A stretch of 64,000 nt of DNA from an uncultured Pseudodesulfovibrio sp. (GCF_963664965.1 NZ_OY761823.1:2498001-2562000); one strand, 5' to 3'; shown: positions 45,144 through 56,320, numbered from the stretch's first letter. Notes: generated by a model from the letters alone, not told the origin. A program made the numbers and translations.

Positions 45144-46550
45144 CTAAAAATACTGCTTGCGCTTGGAAGATGAAGCAATGCCCATGGCTGAACGATATTT
45201 GGCAACTGTGCGCCGAGCGATATTCACATCAAGTTTTTCCTTGAGGATTTCGCCTATCTTTTCGTCGCTGAGCGGCTTCTTGGTATCTTCCCCGGCGATC
45301 ATCTGTTTAATGAGCGCCTTGACGCTTTCCGATCCAACCTGAGAACCGTCATTCAGATCCAGCGCACTGTTGAAGAAAAACTTCAACTCGAAAATCCCGT
45401 GCGGCGTGGAGACATACTTGTTTGTCGTAATACGGCTCACAGTGGATTCATGCATTTCGATATCTTCGGCAACCTCCTTGAGAATCAAAGGCTTGAGTTT
45501 GGTGACGCCTTCTTCGAAAAAGCTTCGTTGAAAACGGACAATACTCTCAACTACCTTATACAATGTTCTCTGACGCTGGTACAGGCTTTTCATCAACCAT
45601 GCGGCAGAACGCATCTTTTCCTGAAAATATTCTTTCTCTTTTTCCCGGGCCCCTTTCATTGTGTCCATATAGTAGGAGTTCATCTGCAAACGGGGCAATC
45701 CATCTTCATTCAAAATAATAACGAACTCGTCACCGTACTTGTAAACAAAAACGTCCGGGCTGACGTAATGAGGCTCGTTGCTGGCGAAATTGGCACCAGG
45801 CATGGGATCAAGCGTCTGCATAATATCAAGATAATCCTTGAGTTCTTCCATGGATATCTTGAACTTGCGAGCCAACGGCTTATATCGGTTTTTCTCCAGG
45901 TCCTCCAGATGATCACGAACAAGAGAAACCAGAACCGGATCATCATATTCGAGAACGTCCAGTTGGACGAGCAGGCACTCTTGCGGCGTACGGGCAGCAA
46001 CGCCGACCGGATCAAGACGTTGAATGCGCTTGATGACAGACTCGACCTCTTCTTCGGTTGCCTGCACCATGCCAATGATTTCTTCACTCGTTGCCTGAAG
46101 ATAACCGTTATTATCGACATTGCCGATAATAATTTCGCCTATGGCGATATCATGTTCGGAGAAATTGGAAAGGCGCATCTGCCAGTTGAGATGTCCTTCA
46201 AGAGAAGGCTTGGAAGCCAAGCGGGCTTCAAAAGACAATCCTTCTTCCGGAACTTCAGAATCACGGGCCGAAGCCTGCTTGGAAGTACTGGAAAATTCAC
46301 CCAGATAGTTTTCCCAATCGGCAGTACGAACCAACTCCTCCTCGGCCTGCGATTCGGTCAACTCTTCCTTTTCACGGATTTCTGTTTCCGTTTCGCTCTC
46401 ATCGAGAAACGGATTTTCCATGAGTTCCTGCTGAACAGTCTCAAGAAGCTCCAACCGGGAAAGTTGCAGCAGCTTGATGGCCTGCTGCAACTGGGGCGTC
46501 ATAACCAGTTGCTGAGAGAGCTTAAGTTGCTGTCTGAGTTCCAATCCCAT
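45144..46550 (-). CDS. rpoN: RNA polymerase sigma-54 factor
   Basis: Start at ATG 46550 (MGLELRQQLKLS) with GAGG nine bases upstream; a TTG five codons earlier has no ribosome site. 468 residues: Gln/Leu-rich activator region at the N-terminus, acidic linker, core-binding middle, and the C-terminal RpoN box ARRTVAKYRSAMGI. Serves enhancer-dependent promoters. Confidence 0.97.
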   Translation of the reverse strand: MGLELRQQLKLSQQLVMTPQLQQAIKLLQLSRLELLETVQQELMENPFLDESETETEIREKEELTESQAEEELVRTADWENYLGEFSSTSKQASARDSEVPEEGLSFEARLASKPSLEGHLNWQMRLSNFSEHDIAIGEIIIGNVDNNGYLQATSEEIIGMVQATEEEVESVIKRIQRLDPVGVAARTPQECLLVQLDVLEYDDPVLVSLVRDHLEDLEKNRYKPLARKFKISMEELKDYLDIMQTLDPMPGANFASNEPHYVSPDVFVYKYGDEFVIILNEDGLPRLQMNSYYMDTMKGAREKEKEYFQEKMRSAAWLMKSLYQRQRTLYKVVESIVRFQRSFFEEGVTKLKPLILKEVAEDIEMHESTVSRITTNKYVSTPHGIFELKFFFNSALDLNDGSQVGSESVKALIKQMIAGEDTKKPLSDEKIGEILKEKLDVNIARRTVAKYRSAMGIASSSKRKQYF

Positions 46551-46590
46551 ATATTCGAGCCTCAAAGGCTAAAAGACAATTTGCTTTCAG

Positions 46591-46655
46591 GTGGCGGTTA
46601 TTTTTTTCGCCACTTCCATTACTTCTTGGTTCTGATTATTACACAGCCAACACAA
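46591..46655 (-). promoter_or_regulatory. Possible rpoN promoter and leader hairpin
   Basis: Minus strand: TTGCTT followed after 16 bases by TAATAA near 46640, then a GTGGCG/CGCCAC hairpin (46613-46591) with an A-rich loop, 40 bases before the start codon. The gap 46551-46785 contains nothing else I can support. Confidence 0.35.
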
Positions 46656-46785
46656 CGAAGCAACACTTTACTTGTAACACATCGAGACCGTTGGATTATT
46701 GCCCACGATCTGCATACATGAAAAAAGTGTACCAATGATTCTGCGATCTGTAAATCGCCAATAAGGGAATGACTCGAAAAAAGGA

Positions 46786-47511
46786 TTACAGGCTGAAATC
46801 TTCACCAAGATAGATTTGACGGGCACGGCTGTCCTGAACGATATCCTCAGGGGTGCCCTCCAAGATGACAGAACCTTCATAGACAAGGTATGCCCTGTCG
46901 CAAATATTCAATGTTTCCCGAACATTGTGGTCGGATATGAGAATGCCGATCCCCATGCTCTTCAGTACGGAAATGATCTCCTGAATATCAATAACCGCGA
47001 TCGGGTCAATGCCGGCAAAAGGCTCATCAAGCAATATGAACTGCGGGTCCATGATAAGGGCCCGTGCGATCTCAAGCCGACGTCTTTCACCGCCGGACAG
47101 AAACATTGCGGCCTGGTCCGCAAGTTTCGTGATGGTGAACATTTCCATCAACTCTTCAGCCCTTTTCTTCTGGGCTGCGGAGTTCATGGAAGTCTGTTCG
47201 AGAATAATCTCAAGATTTTGTCGAACAGACAGTTTTTTGAAAATGGAGCTTTCCTGCGGCAGATAACTGACTCCCATACGGGCACGTTCATGCAGAGGCT
47301 TGTCAGTCAATGAGGTGCCGTTGAGAACAACACTCCCCGTATTGGGCTTGACTATGCCGACAAGCATATAAAAAGTGGTGGTTTTTCCTGCTCCGTTAGG
47401 GCCGAGAAGTCCAACAACCTCTTTGGGATTCAATTCAAGATTGATCCCATGTACGACCTCTTTCTGGCCGTACCGTTTGGACAGATTTGCAGCAACCAGT
47501 CCTTCGCTCAT
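46786..47511 (-). CDS. lptB: LPS export ABC transporter ATP-binding protein
   Basis: Cytoplasmic ATPase of the Lpt bridge, 241 residues: Walker A GPNGAGKTT, signature LSGGERRR, Walker B FILLDEPFAGIDP, switch His ISDHNVRE. Its start overlaps the lptA stop (TAATG). Confidence 0.97.
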   Translation of the reverse strand: MSEGLVAANLSKRYGQKEVVHGINLELNPKEVVGLLGPNGAGKTTTFYMLVGIVKPNTGSVVLNGTSLTDKPLHERARMGVSYLPQESSIFKKLSVRQNLEIILEQTSMNSAAQKKRAEELMEMFTITKLADQAAMFLSGGERRRLEIARALIMDPQFILLDEPFAGIDPIAVIDIQEIISVLKSMGIGILISDHNVRETLNICDRAYLVYEGSVILEGTPEDIVQDSRARQIYLGEDFSL

Positions 47512-48383
47512 TACTGCCTCTTCATGTTTTCAGGGGTCATGAATACCGCCTTGACCCGTTTGCCCTTACCACCCACAACTTCACTCCGGTTCTCGCGTAC
47601 ATGAAATTTGATAACCTCACCCGTCAAGCTGTTCGGGCCATCCTGAAGGAGCGGATTATTTTCCATTTTCAGCAACTGTTTGCCGACCAGATACGTTAGT
47701 TTGCCGCATGTGCCTTCTGTCGTACCTTTCTTTACGCGGACATTTCCTTCGGCAACGATTCTATCCACACTGTCGGCAGAAAATTGCTTATTGGATTTTG
47801 AAGCAAAGAAGGCAGAAAGCTTTTCCGACCACAACGTCAACTCACCGTGTTCTGCCACAACGTTTCCGACAAAAGAGACGACCTTGCCGGTTTCATCATA
47901 CGTCATGCGATCCGATGAAATCTTGACTGGCATTCTGCTTGGGTCAACGCCGACCCTGATCGGATCCGGTTGCGGAGTTGCCGCCACGGGAGCCTTCACT
48001 TCTCCTTCGCCTTTAACGGTCGCCGGGGCAGGCTTGGTCTTGACTGGTGCGGAAGGAGTGTCCTTTTTCTTTGCCACCTCTTCAACAGTGCTCACGTATT
48101 TAACGTTGACATAACCGATAGCGCGTTTTTCAGAACGAACAGTTTCATTCAGATTGAAAACAGCTCCCCATCCGTCCTGAATGAAATCCATCTTGACCCG
48201 CTGCCCTTTTGCCAAAGTGACGACATGTTCACTTTTCGGAGTTCTTTTCTCCCGGACATTCAGATTGCTTTTGGCCTCAACAATCTTACCCCAGTCTTGA
48301 GCCTGAGCAAAAGCCGTAGTCGCAAACAGGCACAGTACGACGAAACACACGCTGAAAAGTCTTTTTGTCATGGGCATACTCAT
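47511..48383 (-). CDS. lptA: LptA-like LPS transport protein with N-terminal SH3-type domain
   Basis: A 290-residue periplasmic protein. After a signal peptide (about 1-28) comes a bacterial SH3-like domain (SNLNVREKRTPKSEHVVTL, about 38-95), a Pro/Lys/Ala-rich linker, then the OstA/LptA beta-jellyroll (about 150-285; SSDRMTYDETGKVVSFVGNV, VDRIVAEGNVRV). Ordinary LptA is about 185 residues, so the SH3 part is an added module. It may tether the bridge to peptidoglycan; that is inference. Confidence 0.9.
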   Translation of the reverse strand: MSMPMTKRLFSVCFVVLCLFATTAFAQAQDWGKIVEAKSNLNVREKRTPKSEHVVTLAKGQRVKMDFIQDGWGAVFNLNETVRSEKRAIGYVNVKYVSTVEEVAKKKDTPSAPVKTKPAPATVKGEGEVKAPVAATPQPDPIRVGVDPSRMPVKISSDRMTYDETGKVVSFVGNVVAEHGELTLWSEKLSAFFASKSNKQFSADSVDRIVAEGNVRVKKGTTEGTCGKLTYLVGKQLLKMENNPLLQDGPNSLTGEVIKFHVRENRSEVVGGKGKRVKAVFMTPENMKRQ

Positions 48384-48390
48384 TACCTAA

Positions 48391-48990
48391 TTATTTAAGT
48401 GGGTTGTTTTCCAACCCCTGAGGGGCCAGCAAGGCTTCAACTCCACCGGCTGCAACCATTTCCCTGCTGAGCAGATCAATTTCAACCGCAACGGCAGTCA
48501 GGGTCATATCCGGCCTTCTCACCGTCACTCCGCCTTTGAGGTATACCTTGCTGATCGCACCGACATAATCCAGATGCTGTGCATCCAATGCCAGATCACC
48601 AAATCGGCCGGTCACATTGTCATAAAGGGTAAGGTTGTCATTCGTCTGATCGACCTCTCCACGTTCGGCTTTGACATACACTTCCTGGCGGTCATCGCCA
48701 AAAAAGGCCGTCAGCTGAGGACGCTCAACTCCAACCAACTTTTTTTCCTGATTATACTTGGCTGAGGTAGCCAGCAATTTCCACGTCATTGCCCCCTGCT
48801 TCCCCTGCACGAGTTCAATATCCTCGGCAGTGACATCAGCTTCATCGAGCAATTGTTTACGAGTTTTTTCGGAAAGAGTTTTATCAGCGACAGGCTCAAT
48901 GACGGAGTCGGAAAAAAAGACCGCCTTGACCGCGATGCCAAGTGCGATTCCAACGACGAATATAATGATCAGAGGCAAACGCCTTTTCAT
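48391..48990 (-). CDS. lptC: LPS export protein LptC
   Basis: Bitopic protein of 199 residues: one N-terminal helix (about 5-25), then a periplasmic jellyroll with TWKLLATSAKYNQEKKLVGVERP and LTLYDNVTGRF. It links the inner-membrane complex to LptA. Directly behind kdsC. Confidence 0.92.
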   Translation of the reverse strand: MKRRLPLIIIFVVGIALGIAVKAVFFSDSVIEPVADKTLSEKTRKQLLDEADVTAEDIELVQGKQGAMTWKLLATSAKYNQEKKLVGVERPQLTAFFGDDRQEVYVKAERGEVDQTNDNLTLYDNVTGRFGDLALDAQHLDYVGAISKVYLKGGVTVRRPDMTLTAVAVEIDLLSREMVAAGGVEALLAPQGLENNPLK

Positions 48991-49518
48991 TTATCCAGCC
49001 CATTCTTTCATGGCTTCATCCAGCAGGCCCCGAGCCTTGAGAATAAACCCAATCGCTTCACGCACTGCTCCCTCGCCGCCGGAACGGGTAGAAACCCAAT
49101 CTGCGATTTCGACAACTTCCGGCTGTCCATTAGGTACAGCCAAAGCCATTCCGGCACTTCGCATGGGAGCAATATCAATCCAATCATCCCCCATGAAGGC
49201 TGCTTCAGACAACTCAACGCCGACTTTTTCGCATATTTCCTTCAAGAGAGGAACTTTTTTGTGCTTGCCCGCATAGTAATGCTTGATGCCCAGTTCGTTG
49301 ACACGGTTGGCCACAGGCTTTTGATCGAGTCCTGAAATAACACCGATTTCCAGACCGACCGCCTGTGCAAGCTTGATTCCCAAGCCGTCCTGAACATTGA
49401 ACCGCTTCATGGCAAGGCCATTGTCGCCATAATACAGTCCACCGTCAGTCAAAACCCCGTCTACGTCCAGTACAAGCAGCTTGATGTTTTTCGCGAGCTC
49501 CAATGCGCGATCACTCAT
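48991..49518 (-). CDS. kdsC: 3-deoxy-D-manno-octulosonate 8-phosphate phosphatase
   Basis: HAD phosphatase of 175 residues with the Asp pair in [22 protein letters not shown] and [11 protein letters not shown]; no cap domain, as in tetrameric KdsC. ATG 49518 is preferred over the TTG at 49524 because GGGAG is seven bases before it. The start overlaps the kdsA end by eight bases. Confidence 0.95.
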   Translation of the reverse strand: MSDRALELAKNIKLLVLDVDGVLTDGGLYYGDNGLAMKRFNVQDGLGIKLAQAVGLEIGVISGLDQKPVANRVNELGIKHYYAGKHKKVPLLKEICEKVGVELSEAAFMGDDWIDIAPMRSAGMALAVPNGQPEVVEIADWVSTRSGGEGAVREAIGFILKARGLLDEAMKEWAG

Positions 49519-50320
49519 TACCAAGCTCCCAGATTGCCTTAAGACGCTTCAAAAGCGCTTTTACCTTATCAAGAGGGATGCTGTTGGGACCATCACACAG
49601 AGCCTTGTCCGGATCGGGATGCGTTTCCATGAACACACCACTGGCCCCGGCTGCGACGGCAGCTGCGGCGAGTACGGGCACGTATTCACGCTGGCCGCCG
49701 GAAGCGCCGCCGAGTCCACCGGGAATCTGAACCGAATGCGTGGCATCAAAGACCACGGGCACATCGAATTTCTTCATTTCCGGGATGGATCGCATGTCTA
49801 CAACCAGATTGTTGTAGCCGTACGTAGAGCCGCGCTCAGTCAGCCAAACCTGATCGTTGCCGGAAGCACGAACCTTTTCAACCGCATTTTTCATATCCCA
49901 AGGGGCCAGAAATTGTCCCTTCTTGATATTGATGACACGGCCGGTCCGTGCAGCAGCGACAAGCAAATCCGTCTGACGGCAAAGAAATGCCGGGATTTGC
50001 AGCACGTCAGCGACTTCAGCCACAACAGCAGCCTGTTCGGGATGATGAATGTCAGTGACGACCGGCAAACCGGTTTCCTTTTTCACCTCGGCCAGTATCT
50101 CGAGCCCCTCATCAATTCCGGGACCGCGAAAACTGGTGACTGACGTCCTGTTCGCCTTGTCGAATGAGCTTTTGAAGACAAGGGGGATATCAAGCTCTGC
50201 GGCAATTTCAGCCAGAACTCCGGCTGTTTGCAGTGATATATCCCGACTCTCGATAACGCACGGTCCGGCCAAAATGAATGGGCCGGACCGGCTGGATGAG
50301 TAAAGTTCGCTTGCAGCCAA
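49511..50320 (-). CDS. kdsA: 3-deoxy-8-phosphooctulonate synthase
   Basis: Condenses PEP and arabinose-5-phosphate to KDO-8-phosphate. The 269 residues contain [29 protein letters not shown] and [11 protein letters not shown]. Starts with TTG 50320 behind AAGGAAAA, at the pyrG stop. Together with kdsC this supplies KDO for LPS, which the lpt genes then export. Confidence 0.96.
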   Translation of the reverse strand: MAASELYSSSRSGPFILAGPCVIESRDISLQTAGVLAEIAAELDIPLVFKSSFDKANRTSVTSFRGPGIDEGLEILAEVKKETGLPVVTDIHHPEQAAVVAEVADVLQIPAFLCRQTDLLVAAARTGRVINIKKGQFLAPWDMKNAVEKVRASGNDQVWLTERGSTYGYNNLVVDMRSIPEMKKFDVPVVFDATHSVQIPGGLGGASGGQREYVPVLAAAAVAAGASGVFMETHPDPDKALCDGPNSIPLDKVKALLKRLKAIWELGNE

Positions 50321-51976
<1,656 letters not shown>

Positions 51977-52026
51977 CTACTTGATTTATAAGGAAATATC
52001 ATGGAAACATCCATGCATCGTCCATG

Positions 52027-52055
52027 TTGACTGACTCGCGTTGGACACGTATGTT
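52027..52055 (+). promoter_or_regulatory. Promoter of purQ-tadA
   Basis: TTGACT (52027-52032), 17 bases, TATGTT (52050-52055), divergent from pyrG. Confidence 0.55.
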
Positions 52056-52129
52056 CCTGCCCGAACGCATAGCCGCTTTGCAAATTATGCAAGGTCTTGC
52101 CCCAAAGTCAATACGAAGAGGAGAATTTC

Positions 52130-52945
52130 ATGGCCCGCGTTAATGCACTTGTCATCACGGGATACGGAACCAACTGCGAAAATGAGTCCGCTTATGCTCT
52201 CAAAGCAGCCGGAGCGGAATCTGCCGATATAGTCTATTTTTCGGATCTCGCTGCCGGTCATGTCCGCATGGACAAGTACAACTATCTGCTCTGCCCCGGC
52301 GGATTTCTCGACGGCGACGATCTCGGCGCAGCTCAGGCCGCCGCTCTCCGTTGGCGTTGGTCAAAGACAACAGACGGTACGCCTGTTCTCGATCAACTGA
52401 AAGGTTTTTTCAATGCCGGAGGAATCATTCTCGGCATCTGCAACGGCTTCCAGCTGCTTTGCAAACTCGGCCTGCTCCCTGCCATCGGCGAAAAATATTT
52501 CGAACGTCAGGTTTCCCTGTCTTATAATGATTCAGGCCGATTCGAGGATCGCTGGGTCACGCTGAAGACAAATCCGGAATCTCCTTGCGTCTTTACCAAG
52601 GGAATCGACTGCATCGAGGTGCCCATTCGTCACGGTGAGGGAAAAATCATTCCCATGAATGACGAAACACTTCAGCACATTGTGGACAACAACCTGCACG
52701 CTGTTCAGTATGTTGACCCGGAGACCAAGGAACCGACTCTGGAATATCCTTACAATCCGAACGGTTCTCCGCTCGGCATCGCAGGCCTGACCGATCCTTC
52801 CGGACGCATTCTCGGCCTGATGCCCCATCCCGAAGCATACAATCACAAAACCAACCACCCGTCCTGGACCCGTGGTACGGATGAGAAGATGCCTCTCGGA
52901 CTGGCCATGCTCGAAGCTGGCGTCAATTACCTGAAAGCCAAATAA
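52130..52945 (+). CDS. purQ: Phosphoribosylformylglycinamidine synthase glutaminase subunit
   Basis: Start at ATG 52130 after GAGGAGAA; 271 residues. Class I amidotransferase with CPGGFLDGDDLG, the Cys nucleophile in LGICNGFQLL and the His/Glu pair in MPHPEAY. It supplies ammonia for the fourth step of purine synthesis, working with a separate PurL. It is about 40 residues longer than small PurQ forms; no purS or purL nearby. Confidence 0.93.
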   Translation: MARVNALVITGYGTNCENESAYALKAAGAESADIVYFSDLAAGHVRMDKYNYLLCPGGFLDGDDLGAAQAAALRWRWSKTTDGTPVLDQLKGFFNAGGIILGICNGFQLLCKLGLLPAIGEKYFERQVSLSYNDSGRFEDRWVTLKTNPESPCVFTKGIDCIEVPIRHGEGKIIPMNDETLQHIVDNNLHAVQYVDPETKEPTLEYPYNPNGSPLGIAGLTDPSGRILGLMPHPEAYNHKTNHPSWTRGTDEKMPLGLAMLEAGVNYLKAK

Positions 52946-52964
52946 ACCGCACCGGATTATATCC

Positions 52965-53468
52965 ATGCCTGTCAAAACACCGCCAAGCGAGCCCGAGGGG
53001 ATCACTTGGCGGTCTCTTATGGATGTGGCTTTTGAAGAAGCCTGCAAGGCGGCCAAGGACAACGAGGCACCCATCGGCGCTGCGTTGTTCAGTGTAACCG
53101 GCGAACTGATCGCCAAGGCGCACAACGCCCCGATCTGCCTGAATGACCCGACGGCCCATGCTGAAATCCTCTGCCTGCGAAAAGCCGCTGGAAAAATCGG
53201 CAACTACAGGCTCACGGACACGATCATGGCGGTCACGCTGGAGCCGTGCCTCATGTGTACCGGCGCACTCATTCATGCCCGCGTCGCAGGACTCGTCATC
53301 GGCGCAATGGACCCGAGAGCCGGGGCAATATCCTCGAACCTTGAAGGCCATGCCCTACCGTTCACCAATCACTCAATGTGGTTCATAAACGGCGTCATGG
53401 AAGATGAATGCAGCTCTCTCTTGAGACGTTTTTTTCTTGAACGGCGCAAAAAGCGGAAAAAGGGATAA
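52965..53468 (+). CDS. tadA: tRNA-specific adenosine deaminase-like protein
   Basis: Cytidine-deaminase-fold enzyme of 167 residues with zinc motifs THAE-like DPTAHAEILCLRKAAG and EPCLMCTGAL. Expected to deaminate A34 of tRNA-Arg to inosine. No clear ribosome site; it follows purQ by 19 bases. The family overlaps with guanine and CMP deaminases, so the substrate is moderately certain. Confidence 0.85.
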   Translation: MPVKTPPSEPEGITWRSLMDVAFEEACKAAKDNEAPIGAALFSVTGELIAKAHNAPICLNDPTAHAEILCLRKAAGKIGNYRLTDTIMAVTLEPCLMCTGALIHARVAGLVIGAMDPRAGAISSNLEGHALPFTNHSMWFINGVMEDECSSLLRRFFLERRKKRKKG

Positions 53469-53505
53469 CCAACAATCCCGATATAGCTCAAAATAAACAA
53501 ACTTC

Positions 53506-53534
53506 TTGCAAGCCGCGGCGAGTCTGTTTATATA
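53506..53534 (+). promoter_or_regulatory. Promoter of tRNA-Ser
   Basis: TTGCAA (53506-53511), 17 bases, TATATA (53529-53534), about 40 bases before the tRNA. Confidence 0.65.
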
Positions 53535-53573
53535 CCCATTCCACATCGGCGTGAGCAGATGTAAAAAAGCTGC

Positions 53574-53669
53574 GGAGAGGTAGCGAAGTCCGGCCGTAAC
53601 GCGCTCGACTCGAAATCGAGTTACGGGTTAATAGCCCGTACGTGGGTTCGAATCCCACCCTCTCCGCCA
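53574..53669 (+). tRNA. tRNA-Ser (anticodon CGA)
   Basis: Type II tRNA: acceptor GGAGAGG/CCTCTCC with discriminator G and encoded CCA, anticodon arm CTCGA-CTCGAAA-TCGAG (CGA reads UCG), a long variable arm (TTACGGG...CCCGTA) and T arm GTGGG-TTCGAAT-CCCAC. Its 3' end is the probable attachment site of the element that begins right after it. Confidence 0.97.
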
Positions 53670-53734
53670 CGCACTTGAAATTGCTTGAGAAATACAGGCA
53701 ATTCACAATATATCGCCAAAAAAGCGGTTGTAAA

Positions 53735-53810
53735 TGGGACACAAATGGGACATAAACGCCCCGTTGTGTCCCATTTTGGTGTAGGAAATATGTCCCACCA
53801 ATATGTCCCA
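53735..53810. repeat. Five heptamers TGGGACA/TGTCCCA before the integrase
   Basis: TGGGACA at 53735 and 53746 and its reverse TGTCCCA at 53767, 53791 and 53804. They lie between the tRNA attachment site and the integrase start (53836), where arm-type integrase or excisionase sites and the int operator are expected. Confidence 0.8.
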
Positions 53811-53835
53811 ATTCTGGACCATCTGAGGCAACCGC

Positions 53836-55521
53836 ATGTGTAAAATCAAATACGTCCACAGACGCCGCAACAGTGGCAAATATCAGTTTCGTCAAAACGT
53901 CCCTGCTGATCTCCATGAATTGCTCGGCATGAAGGTGATCAAGCGTTCTTTGGATACGATGGATAAACGGACGGCTGGTAAAATCGCTGCGGCCTACGCT
54001 GCCGAAAATAAGAGACTGTTCAAGAAGCTCCGTGAAGACAAGGACAAACCGATTGATCCGGCTACATTAAACTATGAGCTTTACCAATTCTTGGAGACTC
54101 TTCAATCCGGTGACCAATTAAAAAGGGCCAATATCGCCCCATTACATCCAGCTATGGCCCGATTTTCTGGTTTTTCTGTTCCGAATGAACCGACATCGAA
54201 CCAAATTATGCTGGATGAGATGCAGTTGGCCCTCTATCAAGGCGACTACAGCTTTATCCAAGGCCACATTGATTCCTTTATCCATGCTTGCGGCTTCTCC
54301 GTTGAGCAAGGCTCCACCGCATACAATCAGATTGCTCGTGGTGTCTTTGAGACTCTCATCAAATACCATACGATTACCCAAAAACGCAGTGAAGGAGATG
54401 TCGTAGGGGCCAGCTTACTGGCGACAAATCTCTTGCAACCTGTAGAGAAGCCGGAATCTAAAAGGTACTCTCCCAAGCTTTCAGAAATGCTGGAATTATG
54501 GGGCAAAGAACACGAGCGCGTAGGCGGTGCCAGAAGGACGTTATCTGACTTCAGCACACAAGTCTGGCGATTCATCGACTTGCACGGGGACCTGCCCGTT
54601 CACAAGATCACGCCGACTCACGTTGTGGAGTTCAAAGATGCGATGTTACGACTTCCGAGCCACATGAACAACATAGAGCGGAAACTGTCTTTCAATGACC
54701 AGTTACGGCTCGGTGATACCGATCCAGATCGGAAAAAGGTCTCTCCCCGTACCGTAAACGACAAAGCTCTTGGTGCATTGTCGGCTGTTCTGGGCCATGC
54801 CAAGGATCAGCAGTTCATAACTGGCAATCCGGCAACAGGGATCAAAATCAAGCACTCCAGACGCGGATCGCTACGCCGACTCCCCTATTCCTCAGAAGAT
54901 TTCCAGACTATTTTCAACTTCCCGATCTACACAAAGGGCGAGAGGCCGCAAGCAGGAGCCGGAGAGGCTTCTGTTTGGTTGCCCTTACTGGCGATGTACA
55001 CGGGCGCACGGCTTGAGGAACTCGGTCAAATCCATGTGACAGACGTAAAGCAGGAACAGGAGATTTGGTTCATCGATATGCTGAATATCGAAGAGGATCA
55101 GCCTACTCATAAATTCAAAAACGAAGGTTCCCGCCGACAGGTTCCAATACACAGAAGACTTATCGAACTGGGTTTTCTCGATTACGTCGAAACCATACGT
55201 ACGAATGATCGAACGCGCCTGTTCCCCTATCTCCAGAGCGCAGGGGATGAGGTAACAGCGAACTACTCAAAATGGTGGAGCCGATACGCTCGGAAGCATG
55301 GCGGCTTTAATCGCCAGAAGGTTTTTCATTCCATCCGACATTCTGCGAAAGACGCCTTCCGGAACTCCGGCGTTGGTCCCGATCTGCGCGATGCGTTGCA
55401 GGGACATGCCGCTGTTTCCGAAGGTGATAAATATGGGCGAGGTTTCTCGCTTCACATCTTGCAAGAGGCGTTAGACAAACTGGAGTATGATGTTGATTTG
55501 AGTCATTTAAAGCTCGTATAA
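53836..55521 (+). CDS. Tyrosine site-specific integrase
   Basis: A 561-residue recombinase. N-terminal residues 1-70 resemble the short DNA-binding segment of DUF6538-type integrases; a core-binding region spans about 210-330; the catalytic domain has Arg392 (TGARLEE), a Lys near 426-430, His498 and Arg501 (HSIRHSAKD), His524 (GHAAVSEG) and the nucleophile Tyr533. It starts 166 bases after tRNA-Ser and reads into the element. All catalytic residues are present, so it should be active. Confidence 0.95.
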   Translation: MCKIKYVHRRRNSGKYQFRQNVPADLHELLGMKVIKRSLDTMDKRTAGKIAAAYAAENKRLFKKLREDKDKPIDPATLNYELYQFLETLQSGDQLKRANIAPLHPAMARFSGFSVPNEPTSNQIMLDEMQLALYQGDYSFIQGHIDSFIHACGFSVEQGSTAYNQIARGVFETLIKYHTITQKRSEGDVVGASLLATNLLQPVEKPESKRYSPKLSEMLELWGKEHERVGGARRTLSDFSTQVWRFIDLHGDLPVHKITPTHVVEFKDAMLRLPSHMNNIERKLSFNDQLRLGDTDPDRKKVSPRTVNDKALGALSAVLGHAKDQQFITGNPATGIKIKHSRRGSLRRLPYSSEDFQTIFNFPIYTKGERPQAGAGEASVWLPLLAMYTGARLEELGQIHVTDVKQEQEIWFIDMLNIEEDQPTHKFKNEGSRRQVPIHRRLIELGFLDYVETIRTNDRTRLFPYLQSAGDEVTANYSKWWSRYARKHGGFNRQKVFHSIRHSAKDAFRNSGVGPDLRDALQGHAAVSEGDKYGRGFSLHILQEALDKLEYDVDLSHLKLV

Positions 55522-55707
55522 TCAATGTGTTGACCGCAACCCCTCAACCAAAGGATTAATTCCCGTAAACTGCTCTACTCGTATCGAATCTGCTACCTAC
55601 ATCTCCGAAATCGACTGCTCTCTTATCGACCCTGAACGCGACCTCTACTACTCCACCGTGACCTGCTGTGTCGTGAAACACTAGTTCTAGATCGGTCTGG
55701 ATATGTT
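55522..55707 (+). other. Stretch with a Cys-rich reading frame lacking a normal start
   Basis: From about 55566 to the TAG at 55681-55683 a frame encodes VNCSTRIESATYISEID and continues with CSLIDPERDL and a CC pair. No ATG, GTG or TTG starts it; AAAGGA lies near 55549. It could be a tiny protein with an unusual start or a remnant of a longer gene. Confidence 0.3.
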
Positions 55708-55748
55708 GCCCCGGTTCCCTTTTATGGGTGCCGGGGCTTCGTATTTTT
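55708..55748 (+). terminator. Terminator before the phage-like small gene
   Basis: GCCCCGG with inner CCC pairs GGG and CCGGGGC, then TTCGTATTTTT. The right arm and tail are nearly repeated at 56337-56357. Confidence 0.8.
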
Positions 55749-55873
55749 AATGTCGAGACAGCTTGGCAAAGACGTGTAGTTCAAATATGATAGCCATAAA
55801 TCAAAGCCCACAAACTCAAACGCTCTGGAGGTAGTCATGTCAAACCTATAACCAACTCATAGGAGGCATGATT

Positions 55874-56302
55874 ATGTCCATCACCCCTTGGCCTTACCGA
55901 CCACAGGCTTTTCTTTCTCCCTTCATCAATACGATACGGAGTGTATTTTACGGCATTCGCAATCTGATCTATTGGTTTCCGTTGATCTGGCAGGATCGCA
56001 ATTATCACTACCAATATCTTTTCAGGATTCTTCGACACAAGCTCTTCGACATGGAACACATGCTTCGTAAAGAAGGACTGGCTGTTGACTCGGAACATAG
56101 CGCACGACAGCTTCATCTCTGCGTGGCCCTGCTGGATCGTTTGATTGCAGACAAATACGAAAGTATGTCTCTTGGCTGTTACGACAACGAGAAAGGGACG
56201 CAACCTCTTAAACGCATGAAGCGCATGTCCATGCTCAAAAAACAAGACAGTGACTATTTGTTCACCTGCATGGCAAGGTATCACGATAAATGGTGGGATT
56301 GA
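55874..56302 (+). CDS. Hypothetical phage-type protein (142 residues)
   Basis: Start at ATG 55874, seven bases after a perfect AGGAGG; the ATG at 55868 is too close to it. Aromatic-rich N-terminus (NLIYWFPLIWQDRNYHYQYLF), then a helical body and a Lys/Met-rich end. The pattern W-x-P-x-I-W-x-D-R is common in uncharacterised phage proteins of about this length. No membrane segment or enzyme motif. Flanked by two related terminators, it is a self-contained cassette. Confidence 0.7.
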   Translation: MSITPWPYRPQAFLSPFINTIRSVFYGIRNLIYWFPLIWQDRNYHYQYLFRILRHKLFDMEHMLRKEGLAVDSEHSARQLHLCVALLDRLIADKYESMSLGCYDNEKGTQPLKRMKRMSMLKKQDSDYLFTCMARYHDKWWD

Positions 56303-56320
56303 TCCGGTTCTCGACCTATT

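Noticed and set aside
53488-53916. 142-codon leftward frame over tRNA-Ser
   Set aside because: It is antisense to the tRNA and integrase start; phrases in it resemble database artefacts of translated tRNA regions.
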